This document shows positions 42,590-53,214 of a stretch of DNA of 64,000 nucleotides, piece after piece. Made by a program: the position numbers and the translations under genes. Origin of the DNA: Treponema sp. (GTDB lineage: Bacteria > Spirochaetota > Spirochaetia > Treponematales > Treponemataceae); the NCBI GenBank assembly GCA_024693715.1, contig JAILKS010000069.1, forward strand, positions 52,680 to 116,679, in the 5' to 3' direction. How positions within the stretch are numbered: position 1 is the first letter of the stretch; every line of letters begins with the position of its first letter. The notes under the pieces were generated by a model. It was not told the DNA's origin. It searched no databases and was given only the letters and a program-made list of their open reading frames with translations.

Positions 42590-45469
42590 ATGAAAAAATT
42601 CTTTTATCTTTTAACCGTACTTTTAATTCTTGCCGGTTTTATTTCCTGTAAAACCGATTTTAATTTTGGCGGAAACATTAGAATAGTTCTTCCGGGAAGC
42701 AATGAACGAAGTGCAGAAAACTACCCTGAATTTCTTAAGACCATAAGTCATTTTACTTTAAAAATCTCAAAGGCTTCTGGCGATATTCTTGATGATGACA
42801 TTCATGAAGAGCCGAAAATAGTAAAATCACTTACAATTTACAAAAATACAGAATACAGAATCAAGCTTACACCAGGAAATTATTATTTTGACCTGAACGC
42901 AATAACAAAAAACGGTGATTCAATGAATCTTCCGTTAGTTGCAGAAGACGGAGAACAATATCAGGTAAAAAAGCCTTTTCATGTAAAGCGAGGAGAAAAT
43001 ATCCTCAAATTTGAATTTGCAAATGTAGAGGTAACAGCCAGTGCTTTTGCAGAAATAGTAACTGCCGTACAAAATGCAGTTCCTTTCCAGCTTACGACAA
43101 TTACTGTTTCTCAGGATATAAATGCAGAAGACGAAAGCTTTGATGATATCCACAGTTTTTATCTTGATTATGGAAAGAAAATCATCATAAAATCTGATAA
43201 TTCAGGAATACGAAGGGATATCACTTTTCCTCATACCTTTTCTGTTATGTTCAACCTTGAAGATATGGCATCTTTATCCTTAGAAAACATTGAATGCATA
43301 TGGAATAAACAGGGTGATCATACAGGAGATCTTGCTGCTCCATTTTATGCCTATGACCGCAGTGAGCTTACCTTAAAAGACGTTACCCTTTCTCTAAAGA
43401 TGGATACAGCAAGAACAATCATTCAATCTTCCCTTTATCCTGAAATTGTTTTTGACAATGTAATAATAAATGACTACACAACTCTTGAACAAAATTCTGA
43501 AATTAAAGCATTTAGAATTATAGATATAGATGAAACAGAACGTGACTTTAATGAAAGAGGAGTAATAAGCCTGTATAACCTTACCTGCAATTCACAGTCA
43601 GGTTACACAGATTTTCAGATAAGAACTGGAAATGTAGAAGCTATTAATGACGAAAAAGGAATAAGAATAGGTCTTATTAACAAAATTGAAGGATTGAATT
43701 CCCTTTATGTAAAAGATTATATGTCAATAACCGGACAGGGGACTAACTTAGACGGAAGTGGTAATAAAATCAATCTTTATCTTTATGATAACGGAGACTC
43801 ATACAAAAATAGCACTGCAACAAACAAAAAGAATACAAATTCCGATGTATCTCCGTGGAAAAAAGATATTTTTGAATTAATAGATATAGAGAACAGACCT
43901 GAACTGAAAAACAGAATAATTGGAGATGATGATCAGGTTTATAAAAAAATCATAAAAGGCGACAATACATCCCTTCAGCCTTTTTCACTTTTAGATAATG
44001 ATTTAACTCTGAATAACCAACCTTTTACGGCTTCCGGTGAAGTCGGAATCTATTCTTTTAATGACCGTAATATAACCATTAACAGCGGTTCCTTTATAAA
44101 AGCTGATGATTCAATTGATTTTAATATCAGGGGACAAATCACAATTAAAGGAATCGGGGACTCTAAAATAACTTTCATAAAAAATAGTACTAATTCGGAT
44201 GACTGCATTATTGATACCAATACCATAACGACGCTTGAAAATGTTATTTTTGCAGGCGACGGTCAGGCAAAGGATATAAAAATTTATCAACCCCTTCAAA
44301 ATGAAAATATAACACAATTAGTGTTGCATAATTCTTCAATTAGTTCCATTCTAATGGAAGAAGAGGAAGCAGCCGATAATGGACCAGCTTGGAAAAGAAG
44401 TCAAATTTATTATAGTGACAATGTAAAAGGAACAAATGCAAACGGGAAAATATTCATCACATTGAAAAAGACTCAACATTATCTTAACCAAAAATTAGTA
44501 TATATAAATCCTAAGGAAAACGACAAAAAACCAAATCAGATTTTTGAAATTACAAATTTTTTATTTGGTTTAGACAATACCGGAACTGTAGGAAAAAAAA
44601 TAATACATTTCTATGAATCATACAGTCAAAGTGAAGCCGAATCATCATTAACACAACTAGAATATATAGGAACTAATAGTCTAGACACAGAAGTTATAAT
44701 TCCTGTTGATAAAGATTTCTTCTGGTTTTCAGGACAGGAAACGGGAACTAACGAACTTTTACATGGTTTCACAGCTAGTTTGAATAGTGGAGTTACTGTG
44801 GAAATAAATAAAGATATCCCATATAATAAGATTCTGTGTTACAAATCAGGTAACTCAAATTCCATTCCTGTTTACAAAGTTAAAAATGGGGCAACTCTAA
44901 AAGTCAACAACTTATTTTTTGATGTATCAAAAAATGGAAATATGTACTCAATTGATAATTATGGAACAACCGAATTAAATAATGTATACATACAGCCAAA
45001 TGCTTCAAGAGTATATGATATTATAACACATCCAGGAAGCAATCTTACAATTAATGAATTAAACTATACGATACAAAAGGATAATGCTTATACAAAACCA
45101 TATGGAATAGATGGTTATTCTGCCTGTGGCATAAAAGTCTATTTAGGAAGCAAAACTTCATTTAAAGGACAAAACAGTATTTCAAATATCACAGTATTAG
45201 ATTCAGAAATAACCTCACAAAGCGAACCACTATTTGTTTTTTATGCAGATTACACTAATATAAAAGGCGAAGGTACTAACGGTTACGGGACAATTCCAAA
45301 TCAATTAACAATTAATATGACAGATAGCATAATTGAAAAGATGATAACTAACAACATTCCTTTTTATGAAAATAAAAATATTAATAACGAACCACAAATT
45401 GCTTATACAGGTTTTTCAGGAGTTTACTATCTGGAAAAACGAGGTGATTACTATTATTGGAAAAAATAA
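42590..45469 (+). CDS. Large lipoprotein, tandem paralogue A
   Basis: A 959-aa lipoprotein (AGFISC, Cys20). After the lipobox come KTDFNFGGNIRIVLPGS and a region resembling a beta-sandwich, then a long body rich in Asn, Ile and short beta strands (SLENIECIW, LTLKDVTLSL, ITINSGSFIK, TTLENVIFAG). This suggests a parallel beta-helix or similar repetitive beta fold. No catalytic motif is seen. It aligns end to end with the next gene (42590 versus 45606 genes), so the pair arose by duplication. Probable surface or outer-leaflet location is inferred. The last third shares the IDNYGTTELNNVYI block with its paralogue. Confidence 0.7.
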   Translation: MKKFFYLLTVLLILAGFISCKTDFNFGGNIRIVLPGSNERSAENYPEFLKTISHFTLKISKASGDILDDDIHEEPKIVKSLTIYKNTEYRIKLTPGNYYFDLNAITKNGDSMNLPLVAEDGEQYQVKKPFHVKRGENILKFEFANVEVTASAFAEIVTAVQNAVPFQLTTITVSQDINAEDESFDDIHSFYLDYGKKIIIKSDNSGIRRDITFPHTFSVMFNLEDMASLSLENIECIWNKQGDHTGDLAAPFYAYDRSELTLKDVTLSLKMDTARTIIQSSLYPEIVFDNVIINDYTTLEQNSEIKAFRIIDIDETERDFNERGVISLYNLTCNSQSGYTDFQIRTGNVEAINDEKGIRIGLINKIEGLNSLYVKDYMSITGQGTNLDGSGNKINLYLYDNGDSYKNSTATNKKNTNSDVSPWKKDIFELIDIENRPELKNRIIGDDDQVYKKIIKGDNTSLQPFSLLDNDLTLNNQPFTASGEVGIYSFNDRNITINSGSFIKADDSIDFNIRGQITIKGIGDSKITFIKNSTNSDDCIIDTNTITTLENVIFAGDGQAKDIKIYQPLQNENITQLVLHNSSISSILMEEEEAADNGPAWKRSQIYYSDNVKGTNANGKIFITLKKTQHYLNQKLVYINPKENDKKPNQIFEITNFLFGLDNTGTVGKKIIHFYESYSQSEAESSLTQLEYIGTNSLDTEVIIPVDKDFFWFSGQETGTNELLHGFTASLNSGVTVEINKDIPYNKILCYKSGNSNSIPVYKVKNGATLKVNNLFFDVSKNGNMYSIDNYGTTELNNVYIQPNASRVYDIITHPGSNLTINELNYTIQKDNAYTKPYGIDGYSACGIKVYLGSKTSFKGQNSISNITVLDSEITSQSEPLFVFYADYTNIKGEGTNGYGTIPNQLTINMTDSIIEKMITNNIPFYENKNINNEPQIAYTGFSGVYYLEKRGDYYYWKK

Positions 45470-45567
45470 AAAAGTACAATATTTATAACATATAAGTAAA
45501 AATAACATTAAGATAAACTTTTAGAATTATCTATTTTTATATTTTACTTTATTTTTCCTCCGGCAAA

Positions 45568-45576
45568 TGATATAAT
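45568..45576 (+). promoter_or_regulatory. Extended -10 promoter of the lipoprotein-feoAB operon
   Basis: TGATATAAT at 45568-45576 is a perfect extended -10. No good -35 is visible. A small dyad (CCGT and ACGG, about 45580-45594) lies in the short leader before GGGAG. Confidence 0.6.
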
Positions 45577-45605
45577 CTTCCGTGTAATTTACGGGAGATT
45601 ATATT

Positions 45606-48488
45606 ATGAAAAAATCATTCAATTTATCAATACTGTTTCTGGCTTTTATTTCAATCTTTATTTCCTGCAAAACGGAATTTAATTTTACAGGTAATGTAAC
45701 AATTGTACTTCCTGGAAATTCAAATTCCAGATCTGCTAAAGATGAATTAGATGATTTTTTAAAAAATATTTATGAATATAAACTTATAATTACAAAATTA
45801 CCGAAAGAAGACATTCCTGACAGTCAGCCTGAAATATATAAAAGAATTACACTCTACCCTAACAAAGCCTGTAAACTGACTCTTCCCCTTGCGGAATATA
45901 TATTTGATTTAACAGCCATGCAAAATAATGGAGAAGTACTCAAGCTTTCACTTATTTCAGAAGATACAGATGAAATCATAGGAACGAATGTCTATAAAAT
46001 TAAAAAAGGATTAAATAAACTTAAATTTGATTTTTTTAACAACGTTACTGGAATTACAACATATGCACAGTTGAAGGAAGCTGTAGAAAATGCAAGACCA
46101 TATACATTCACAGAAATACTTTTAACAGAAAATATTAATATATATGATTCAGACCTTAATCCATACGACAAAACAATTAATCTTCCTAATCACAGTCATG
46201 TAATCATTCAAAAACAAAGTAATGAAGACGGTGATATTTTTATCAGAAATGATGTATCTTTCAACTGCCTGTTTGCTCAGGAAGACAAATACTATCCTGA
46301 TAATCCTGAATATGAATCTTCTTTAACGATTGATTCTGTTTATATAAAGGATTTCAGCAGCAGTCAGAATCTTTTTACGCTAAAAAATAATTCAAAACTA
46401 TCGTTTAATAAAGGCTCATTAGACAAACAGACAAATGTTGAAGAGTTTACTTTTATTAATGCAACAAAGGATGCAATAATAAAATTAGATTCTACCGGTA
46501 TCCAAACCAAATTTAATTCTTCAAACAAAATTTCATACGACATAATAAACACAAAACAGCTTACATCAAATTCATCTGAAACAGGAAAAATAAGTATAAA
46601 AAATCTCGCTTATGCTTGCAAAAATTCCAGTTTAATGGGTAATGAAAATGTTTCATTAAATATAAAATCAGATTCAAATATCATTTTTTCTGGTTTTATA
46701 AACATCACTGCAGAAAATTATAATAACAATATCAATCTTTACACAAATTCATACAAAGGTATTTTGGTAAACAGTGACATCGACATTGGAAATAATAAAT
46801 TAAATCTTTATCTTGATGATGACCTTAAAGCCTGCAACGAAGATTCTTCTTCAAACGGTAAAAAGCATGATACTTTTGAAATAAAGAGCATACTCATTGA
46901 CGGAAGAGAATATGAAAGATTCATTGCAGATAATGATCAGGTTTATGCAGTTATAGATGAAAATAATATCACAAATATTAACAAACCAATCAAATATGCA
47001 GTTTTTAAAGACCAACAAATAAACCTGACAACCCCTATACTGTTTCCGGAATTCCCAACAGATTCTCCAGGAATTATCAAAGAATTAGGTTTTTATGCTT
47101 TTAAGGATACAACTATTTCCGGAGCAGAAATTTTTAAATACCCGGAAGAATGGTTTACAAATTCTGACACTAATTTTACAGAATGCAAAACACATTTTTC
47201 TATTATTGGGAAAAACAATAATACAATAACAATTACAGGTACAAATACGGATTCATATTTAATTCAGGCAATAAGAACAATAACCCTTTCTAACGTAATA
47301 TTTGAAGGGAACAGCAAAGCAGACATTGTTATGAAAGCTTATCCAATTGTCAATGAAACCCAGCTTCTTACTTTAAATAACTGCACAGTACGATCTATAA
47401 AACTACAACGAGAAGGCTCGAAAACTCCTCAAAATCTCATTGCATATGATTCAAATACAAAAGGACCTCCTTCTCAGAACGGAAAGATTTTCATTACACT
47501 TGAAAACTACCCCACAACCTCTCTATGTTTATTTAATTCTTCTCAAGACAATAAAACTCCGGATCAGATTTTCGATATAACTCTTCCCGGCTATAAAATA
47601 AATTCAGAAGGAAAGTATGTATATGGGGGACTCAATGTTTTCCTTTCATCCTTAGCACAAAGTGAAATTACTATTCAGCCTTACGGTCAAACAGGAAGCG
47701 ATAACAGTTATAAGACTGTTGAAATTCTCAGAAACAAAACAATTAAAACAAATTGTTATAAATACCAGAATTCCAACGGAGCATATTTTCAGGCTTTTAC
47801 AGGAAAAGTAAAAAATGGTATTATACTGGAAATTGACGGAACAGACATACAGGGAACAGATGAAAAACTGAGAATCGTAACATCAAACTCCCACTCTCCT
47901 TTATTGGATTTTACACCTCTATACATAACTGAGAATAATTCCTGGTTAACAATGGAAAACTTAGAGTTATTCAATAATCCCTGCGACTTCTTCTATAATA
48001 TGAATAACTTCAATAACTATTATTATTTTATTGATAATTACGGAACAACATCATTAAACAATGTAACTATAACTCCAAACGAATACACCCGATATCATTT
48101 ATTTGACATTATTGTAAGAAACGGAAGTTCTATTACACTAAACAACGTTCGTTATATTCTTAAAGAAGGATATGAAAGAACAAACGGAATTAAAATCGAA
48201 ACAGGTTCAACAGTCAATTTTAAAGGTTCCTGCAACATCCCTGATATTAAGATTGTAAAAGCTGAAAACTCATATGTATCGGGGGAACCTTTACTTAAAT
48301 TTGACAATACCTTTACAAATCAAGTACAAATGAAAATTACATTGGATGAAGCAGCAGTAAATGAACTGATAACAAAACATATTCCTTTTACAAATAAAGA
48401 TATAACTTCACAAGTATTCTGGAGTTATAATGATTTCATCTTACAAAGGGAAAGTAATGGTTTATACTATTTAGAACCTGACAATTAA
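45606..48488 (+). CDS. Large lipoprotein, tandem paralogue B
   Basis: A 960-aa lipoprotein (SIFISC, Cys21) homologous throughout to the preceding gene: KTEFNFTGNVTIVLPGN, ADNDQVYAVI, NGKIFITLENY, DQIFDIT, IDNYGTTSLNNVTITP and NFKGSCNIPDIKIVKAE each have counterparts there. The body is again beta-rich, and a beta-helix is likely. Its stop codon is 2 nt before the feoAB start, so it is co-transcribed with a ferrous iron transporter. That hints at a role in metal or metal-complex capture at the surface, which is inference only. No heme-binding or cysteine-cluster motif was found. Confidence 0.7.
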   Translation: MKKSFNLSILFLAFISIFISCKTEFNFTGNVTIVLPGNSNSRSAKDELDDFLKNIYEYKLIITKLPKEDIPDSQPEIYKRITLYPNKACKLTLPLAEYIFDLTAMQNNGEVLKLSLISEDTDEIIGTNVYKIKKGLNKLKFDFFNNVTGITTYAQLKEAVENARPYTFTEILLTENINIYDSDLNPYDKTINLPNHSHVIIQKQSNEDGDIFIRNDVSFNCLFAQEDKYYPDNPEYESSLTIDSVYIKDFSSSQNLFTLKNNSKLSFNKGSLDKQTNVEEFTFINATKDAIIKLDSTGIQTKFNSSNKISYDIINTKQLTSNSSETGKISIKNLAYACKNSSLMGNENVSLNIKSDSNIIFSGFINITAENYNNNINLYTNSYKGILVNSDIDIGNNKLNLYLDDDLKACNEDSSSNGKKHDTFEIKSILIDGREYERFIADNDQVYAVIDENNITNINKPIKYAVFKDQQINLTTPILFPEFPTDSPGIIKELGFYAFKDTTISGAEIFKYPEEWFTNSDTNFTECKTHFSIIGKNNNTITITGTNTDSYLIQAIRTITLSNVIFEGNSKADIVMKAYPIVNETQLLTLNNCTVRSIKLQREGSKTPQNLIAYDSNTKGPPSQNGKIFITLENYPTTSLCLFNSSQDNKTPDQIFDITLPGYKINSEGKYVYGGLNVFLSSLAQSEITIQPYGQTGSDNSYKTVEILRNKTIKTNCYKYQNSNGAYFQAFTGKVKNGIILEIDGTDIQGTDEKLRIVTSNSHSPLLDFTPLYITENNSWLTMENLELFNNPCDFFYNMNNFNNYYYFIDNYGTTSLNNVTITPNEYTRYHLFDIIVRNGSSITLNNVRYILKEGYERTNGIKIETGSTVNFKGSCNIPDIKIVKAENSYVSGEPLLKFDNTFTNQVQMKITLDEAAVNELITKHIPFTNKDITSQVFWSYNDFILQRESNGLYYLEPDN

Positions 48489-48490
48489 TT

Positions 48491-50842
48491 ATGACATTAG
48501 CAGAATTACAACCTGGGCAAAGTGCAGTTATTCAAAAGGTAAGCGGTAAGGGTGCATTAAGACAGCATTTTCTGGATATGGGAGTTATTCCCGGCACAAA
48601 AGTTACAATCCAGAAATTTGCACCTATGGGAGATCCTATGGAAATAACTATCCATGGGTATGAACTTACAATGCTTCTTTCTGATGCAAAAAAAATTACA
48701 ATAAAATCAGCGGAACAATCAGCGGAACAAACCGAGCAGGAAAAGACAAAAGAAAAAAAATCACCTGCTGAGCATCCGGGACTTGGAGAAGGTGGAAAAT
48801 ATCATGTAAAGGCAGATGAACACCCTCTTCCACCTGGAACTCCTTTAACCTTTGCACTGGCAGGAAATCAAAACTGCGGAAAAACTACTTTGTTTAATCA
48901 GCTGACAGGCTCTAATCAACATGTGGGAAATTTTCCTGGTGTTACTGTAGATAAAAAAAGCGGTTCAATAAAAGGAAAACCAAATACAGATGTTACGGAT
49001 TTACCGGGCATTTATTCTTTATCACCCTACACCTGCGAAGAAATTGTCTCAAGAGAATTTATCTTAAACGAAAAACCTACCGGCATTATAAATATTGTAG
49101 ATGCAACAAACATTGAAAGAAATCTCTATCTTACCCTGCAGCTTATTGAGCTTGAAGTTCCTATGGTTCTTGCACTTAACATGATGGATGAAGTTCATAA
49201 TAACGGTGGAACAATCAAAATTAATGAAATGGAGCAGCTTTTAGGAATCCCTGTAATTCCAATATCTGCCTCAAAAAATCAGGGTATTGATGAACTTATA
49301 AATCATGCTCTTCACGTTGCACAATATCAGGAGCATCCCGGACGTACCGATTTTTGTGACAAGGATGCAGAGGATTCAGGTGCAGTTCACAGATGCATTC
49401 ATGCGATAATGCATTTAATTTTTGATCACGCGGAATATGCTCAATTACCATTACGTTTTGCTGCAAATAAATTAATAGAAGGTGATGAACGTGTTACAAA
49501 AGCACTCTTCCTTTCTAAAAACGAACTTGAAATGATAGAGCATATCATTATTCAGATGGAAGAAGAATGCGGGCTTGACAGAGCGGCTGCAATTGCTAAC
49601 ATGAGATATTCCTTTATCAACAGGCTTTGCAGTGAAACAGTAATTAAACCGAAAAAAAGCAAGGAAAAAATCCGCTCAGAAAAAATCGATAAAATTCTTA
49701 CCGGAAAATGGACGGCTATTCCATCCTTCCTTATAATAATGTCGCTTGTTTTCTTTTTAACGTTCAATGTCATAGGCTCATTCCTTCAGTCACTTTTGGA
49801 AAAAGGCATTGACTTCTTAACTGTTCTGACAGATTCTTTTCTGACAAAACTAAATGTAAATCAATTTCTGCATTCACTCATCATAGATGGAATTTTCAAC
49901 GCTGTAGGTTCTGTCGTATCCTTTGTCCCGATAATTGTCACCCTGTTCTTCTTCCTGTCGCTTCTTGAAGATTCAGGCTATATGGCACGCATTGCTTTTG
50001 TAATGGATAAAATTCTTCGTAAGCTTGGTTTATCGGGAAGAAGTATTGTTCCTATGCTCATCGGATTTGGATGCACGGTTCCAGGAGTAATGGCCAGCAG
50101 AACACTTCCGTCTGAACGCGACAGAAAGATGACTATACTTCTTACACCGTTCATGAGTTGCAGTGCAAAATTACCGATATATGGATTCCTCGCTTCAACG
50201 TTCTTTCCTTCATGCAGCGGTCTTGTAATGATTCTGCTTTATTTTACAGGAATCTTAACTGCCATTATTGTTTCACTCATTACAAAGAAAATTACTAAAA
50301 AAGGTGAGCCTGTTCCATTCGTAATGGAACTTCCAAACTACAGAATGCCCGGTGCAAAAAACGTACTTCAGCTTCTATGGGAAAAAGCCAAGGATTTTTT
50401 GCAAAGAGCATTTACAATCATCTTTCTTGCGACAATTATTATCTGGTTTTTACAGACCTATGATTTCAGCTTTAACATTGTTTCCGATTCTTCAAAAAGC
50501 ATGCTTGCTGTCATTGCAAACTTTATTTCACCTGTTTTCAAACCGCTTGGCTTTGGCGACTGGAGAATTACGACTGCACTGATAAGCGGCTTTATAGCAA
50601 AAGAAAGCGTTGTTTCTACAATAATCCTGCTGTTCGGTCAGGATGGAATAACAGGGCTTTTAAATGCATGGTCATGCGCATCGCTTCTTGTTTTCTGTCT
50701 GCTTTATACACCATGCATTGCTGCAATCGCTTCTATAAAAAGAGAGTCGGGATTTAAATGGGCTGTATTGACGGTAATCGGTCAGTGTGCAATCGCATGG
50801 ATTTTTGCAGCACTTATAAAAGTAATAAATCTTTTGTTCTGA
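48491..50842 (+). CDS. feoB: FeoA-FeoB fusion, ferrous iron transporter
   Basis: A 783-aa fusion. Residues 1-75 are a FeoA SH3-like domain (LAELQPGQSAVIQKVSG, RQHFLDMGVIPGTKVTI). A charged linker of about 40 residues follows. Residues ~118-290 are the FeoB G domain: P-loop GNQNCGKTT (125-133), VTDLPGIYSLSPYT (G3), LALNMMDEV (G4) and ISASKNQG (G5). From ~395 there are Gate domains and membrane spans with GFGCTVPGVMASRTL and LTPFMSCSAKLPIYGFLAS. It imports Fe2+ across the inner membrane. It lacks a ribosome site and lies 2 nt after the lipoprotein stop, so it relies on coupling. Confidence 0.95.
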   Translation: MTLAELQPGQSAVIQKVSGKGALRQHFLDMGVIPGTKVTIQKFAPMGDPMEITIHGYELTMLLSDAKKITIKSAEQSAEQTEQEKTKEKKSPAEHPGLGEGGKYHVKADEHPLPPGTPLTFALAGNQNCGKTTLFNQLTGSNQHVGNFPGVTVDKKSGSIKGKPNTDVTDLPGIYSLSPYTCEEIVSREFILNEKPTGIINIVDATNIERNLYLTLQLIELEVPMVLALNMMDEVHNNGGTIKINEMEQLLGIPVIPISASKNQGIDELINHALHVAQYQEHPGRTDFCDKDAEDSGAVHRCIHAIMHLIFDHAEYAQLPLRFAANKLIEGDERVTKALFLSKNELEMIEHIIIQMEEECGLDRAAAIANMRYSFINRLCSETVIKPKKSKEKIRSEKIDKILTGKWTAIPSFLIIMSLVFFLTFNVIGSFLQSLLEKGIDFLTVLTDSFLTKLNVNQFLHSLIIDGIFNAVGSVVSFVPIIVTLFFFLSLLEDSGYMARIAFVMDKILRKLGLSGRSIVPMLIGFGCTVPGVMASRTLPSERDRKMTILLTPFMSCSAKLPIYGFLASTFFPSCSGLVMILLYFTGILTAIIVSLITKKITKKGEPVPFVMELPNYRMPGAKNVLQLLWEKAKDFLQRAFTIIFLATIIIWFLQTYDFSFNIVSDSSKSMLAVIANFISPVFKPLGFGDWRITTALISGFIAKESVVSTIILLFGQDGITGLLNAWSCASLLVFCLLYTPCIAAIASIKRESGFKWAVLTVIGQCAIAWIFAALIKVINLLF

Positions 50843-51793
50843 TTACTCAAGAGTTCCGTCTTTACGCATGTATTCAAAGGTGCTTGCTTCACCGATAAAA
50901 TGAGCGCAGCCTGCATAAATAAAGGTTGTTCCACCCATATTTAATAATTCAGGAATTTTCTTTGCCCATTTTTGATTTCTGGCATTAAGCATCATTTCAA
51001 CATATTGAGTATATTCTTCCTTCAACTCAGCATATTCCAGTTCCATGGATTTTTTCATTACCGCTAAGACTTTGTTTTCATCATGAGATAAATATGCATT
51101 ATATAAATCTGTTACATCAACTTCTATTTTTTCAGGAGTCATTATTTCCATTAAAGTGTTTTTAAGATTATGAAGCTGAAATTTCCATGAACCGTAATTC
51201 AAAACATCAAGCTGATCCTGTAAAACATCCATTCCAAGATATTTTATCTTACGCTTATCTAATTTCTGCATGATATACGAATCGTATCCCTTTTCAAAAT
51301 AAAGTCCGGAATTTCCAAATTGAGACAAAACTATATTAAGTACCCATGGTTCAAAGCTGTAATAATTCTTTAATCCATCGACATTCTTTTCAAGATATTC
51401 AATTTCTTTTTTAGTTAGACCTTCAGGAAGCGGCTTTTCATTCTTATGTGTTGTTTTCAATGCAATTGCCGATTTTACAAGCATTGACATAACCTCTTTA
51501 GAAACACTATTGACATCTTCTCCAGAAAGCTCACCATAATATCGTTTTGCAGAATTAAAAGCCTCATCTATACACTCCGGCCATGGATAAAGGCGTTCAT
51601 CGGCATAATGAATCGTTCCAAGACAATAAACTGTTGCAGGCTTTCCTCTTTTATCATAACCGTCAATACGCCAGAGCATTGCATCAGGATATTTGTAAAG
51701 CACAGTCTTTTTTTCTTCAACCTTCGTTGAATTACATGCAAAAATAAATAAAACAAAAAATGACAAAAATACAAATTTTAAATTCTTTTTCAT
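50843..51793 (-). CDS. TraB/GumN-family lipoprotein
   Basis: A 316-aa lipoprotein (LFIFAC, Cys20) of the TraB/GumN/TIKI family. The paired motifs are VYCLGTIHYADERLYPWP near the N-terminus and TFIYAGCAHFIGEASTFEYM near the C-terminus, with EFxx-type helical segments between. TIKI relatives are metal-dependent proteases; bacterial members are mostly uncharacterised. GGAGG precedes the ATG. Its stop codon abuts the feoB stop with no intervening base, so the two convergent genes share no terminator space. Confidence 0.85.
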   Translation of the reverse strand: MKKNLKFVFLSFFVLFIFACNSTKVEEKKTVLYKYPDAMLWRIDGYDKRGKPATVYCLGTIHYADERLYPWPECIDEAFNSAKRYYGELSGEDVNSVSKEVMSMLVKSAIALKTTHKNEKPLPEGLTKKEIEYLEKNVDGLKNYYSFEPWVLNIVLSQFGNSGLYFEKGYDSYIMQKLDKRKIKYLGMDVLQDQLDVLNYGSWKFQLHNLKNTLMEIMTPEKIEVDVTDLYNAYLSHDENKVLAVMKKSMELEYAELKEEYTQYVEMMLNARNQKWAKKIPELLNMGGTTFIYAGCAHFIGEASTFEYMRKDGTLE

Positions 51794-51804
51794 AATACCT
51801 CCTG

Positions 51805-53178
51805 CTAATCTGTTAGTCCTGCATCATAAAAAGAACAGTTGCATCTTCCGCCCTTTTTAACTCTATAAAGTGCTTTATCTGCCTGTTCTTCCATTTCCTT
51901 TACGTATCCGCATTCAGAAAGCGAAACACCGACACTCAGGGAAACCGATGGTAAATCATCCTGTTTATTCTGAAGCATTTTATTAAGCTTTTGAATCTTT
52001 GACTGAATAATATCCTCAGGCGAATCACCGCATTTTGTCATTATAACTGCAAATTCATCGCCTCCAATTCTGGCAACATAGTCTGTATTTCTGAACTGCT
52101 CGCTCAAAAGCAGCGCAATCTTTTTAAGGACTTCATCTCCCGTAAGATGACCATATTTGTCGTTTATTGATTTAAAAAGATCTATATCAATTATAAGATA
52201 AGCAATCATTTCAGAGAAATCTGCAAGAATTGTCTTTATATGATCAAAGCCTTCGCGGTTGATTAATCCTGTTAATGGATCATGCTCTGCTTTATGACGC
52301 AGAATGGATGTACGAATTTCATTTTTATCTAAAAGACCATTGTAAGTTTTTGCAATATAACGAAGCTCATAAGCACCCCTGTAATACATCCTCTGCCCTT
52401 CAGAAATACATTTTATATGCTGATGAAGCGGCGTTAGAACAAAAATTGCAAGGAAAATAAAAAGCGTAAGACTCACTATAAAAAGCGTGATGATTAAAAT
52501 ACGTTCTACCATGAACATTTTTGAAAGGTCTTTTTCATCCTGAGCACTTTGACGTAAATAAATATCTACAAGTGAAGCTGATGCGGCAGATGTATATTCA
52601 ATCACACGTTTTTTAGATTCATTGTAGCTTATATCATAGAAAATCTGGCGTGCACGAATAAGCTTGTCTTCTGCACTAAGAGATCTGTCTTTTGGTGAAA
52701 GCACAACAGTCTGAAGAACTTCCGGTAATTCTTCAAAATCAACTCCCTGAGATTCAAGAATAAGACGGATTGAATAATATTCCGATTGCTGCATGGAAAG
52801 TGATTCCTTTAATGCAAGCTTCATGTTTATATCACAGGCATCACCGTTATGAGAAAGTTCAAGAACCTCAAGAGAAGTTTCACGCTTACGGTCACGGAAG
52901 GTTTCTTTAAAATATTCATCAAGATATTTTGAATCAAGATTTACAGCATATAAGGTTGCCTGACTTGTAAGATAATCAGAGGCATTCCTCAACTCATTTA
53001 TTGCTTTATGACATTCAACATAATCATCCATTGATGCCTTATAAATATTGTGACGTTCAGTAATTAAAAATGATTCTACAAAAACCATAACACATAAAAG
53101 ACAGGCAACAATCATAAGAAAAAGGTTTACGGTTTTAATTTTTATTCCTTTTATATCAGAACTGTTTTTTACCGACAT
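51805..53178 (-). CDS. Membrane diguanylate cyclase (GGDEF)
   Basis: A 457-aa protein with a membrane span at ~17-40, a periplasmic helical sensor of about 190 residues, a second span at ~231-253 and a C-terminal GGDEF domain (~295-455). The active-site loop is intact (ARIGGDEFAVIM). An RxxD inhibitory site (RNTD) lies five residues upstream, so product-inhibited c-di-GMP synthesis is expected. The periplasmic part looks like a four-helix-bundle sensor. It lies 11 nt upstream of the TraB-like gene on the same strand, so the two may be one transcript. Confidence 0.93.
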   Translation of the reverse strand: MSVKNSSDIKGIKIKTVNLFLMIVACLLCVMVFVESFLITERHNIYKASMDDYVECHKAINELRNASDYLTSQATLYAVNLDSKYLDEYFKETFRDRKRETSLEVLELSHNGDACDINMKLALKESLSMQQSEYYSIRLILESQGVDFEELPEVLQTVVLSPKDRSLSAEDKLIRARQIFYDISYNESKKRVIEYTSAASASLVDIYLRQSAQDEKDLSKMFMVERILIITLFIVSLTLFIFLAIFVLTPLHQHIKCISEGQRMYYRGAYELRYIAKTYNGLLDKNEIRTSILRHKAEHDPLTGLINREGFDHIKTILADFSEMIAYLIIDIDLFKSINDKYGHLTGDEVLKKIALLLSEQFRNTDYVARIGGDEFAVIMTKCGDSPEDIIQSKIQKLNKMLQNKQDDLPSVSLSVGVSLSECGYVKEMEEQADKALYRVKKGGRCNCSFYDAGLTD

Positions 53179-53214
53179 TTTTATACCCTTGATATTAAAT
53201 GTATGATATTTCCA

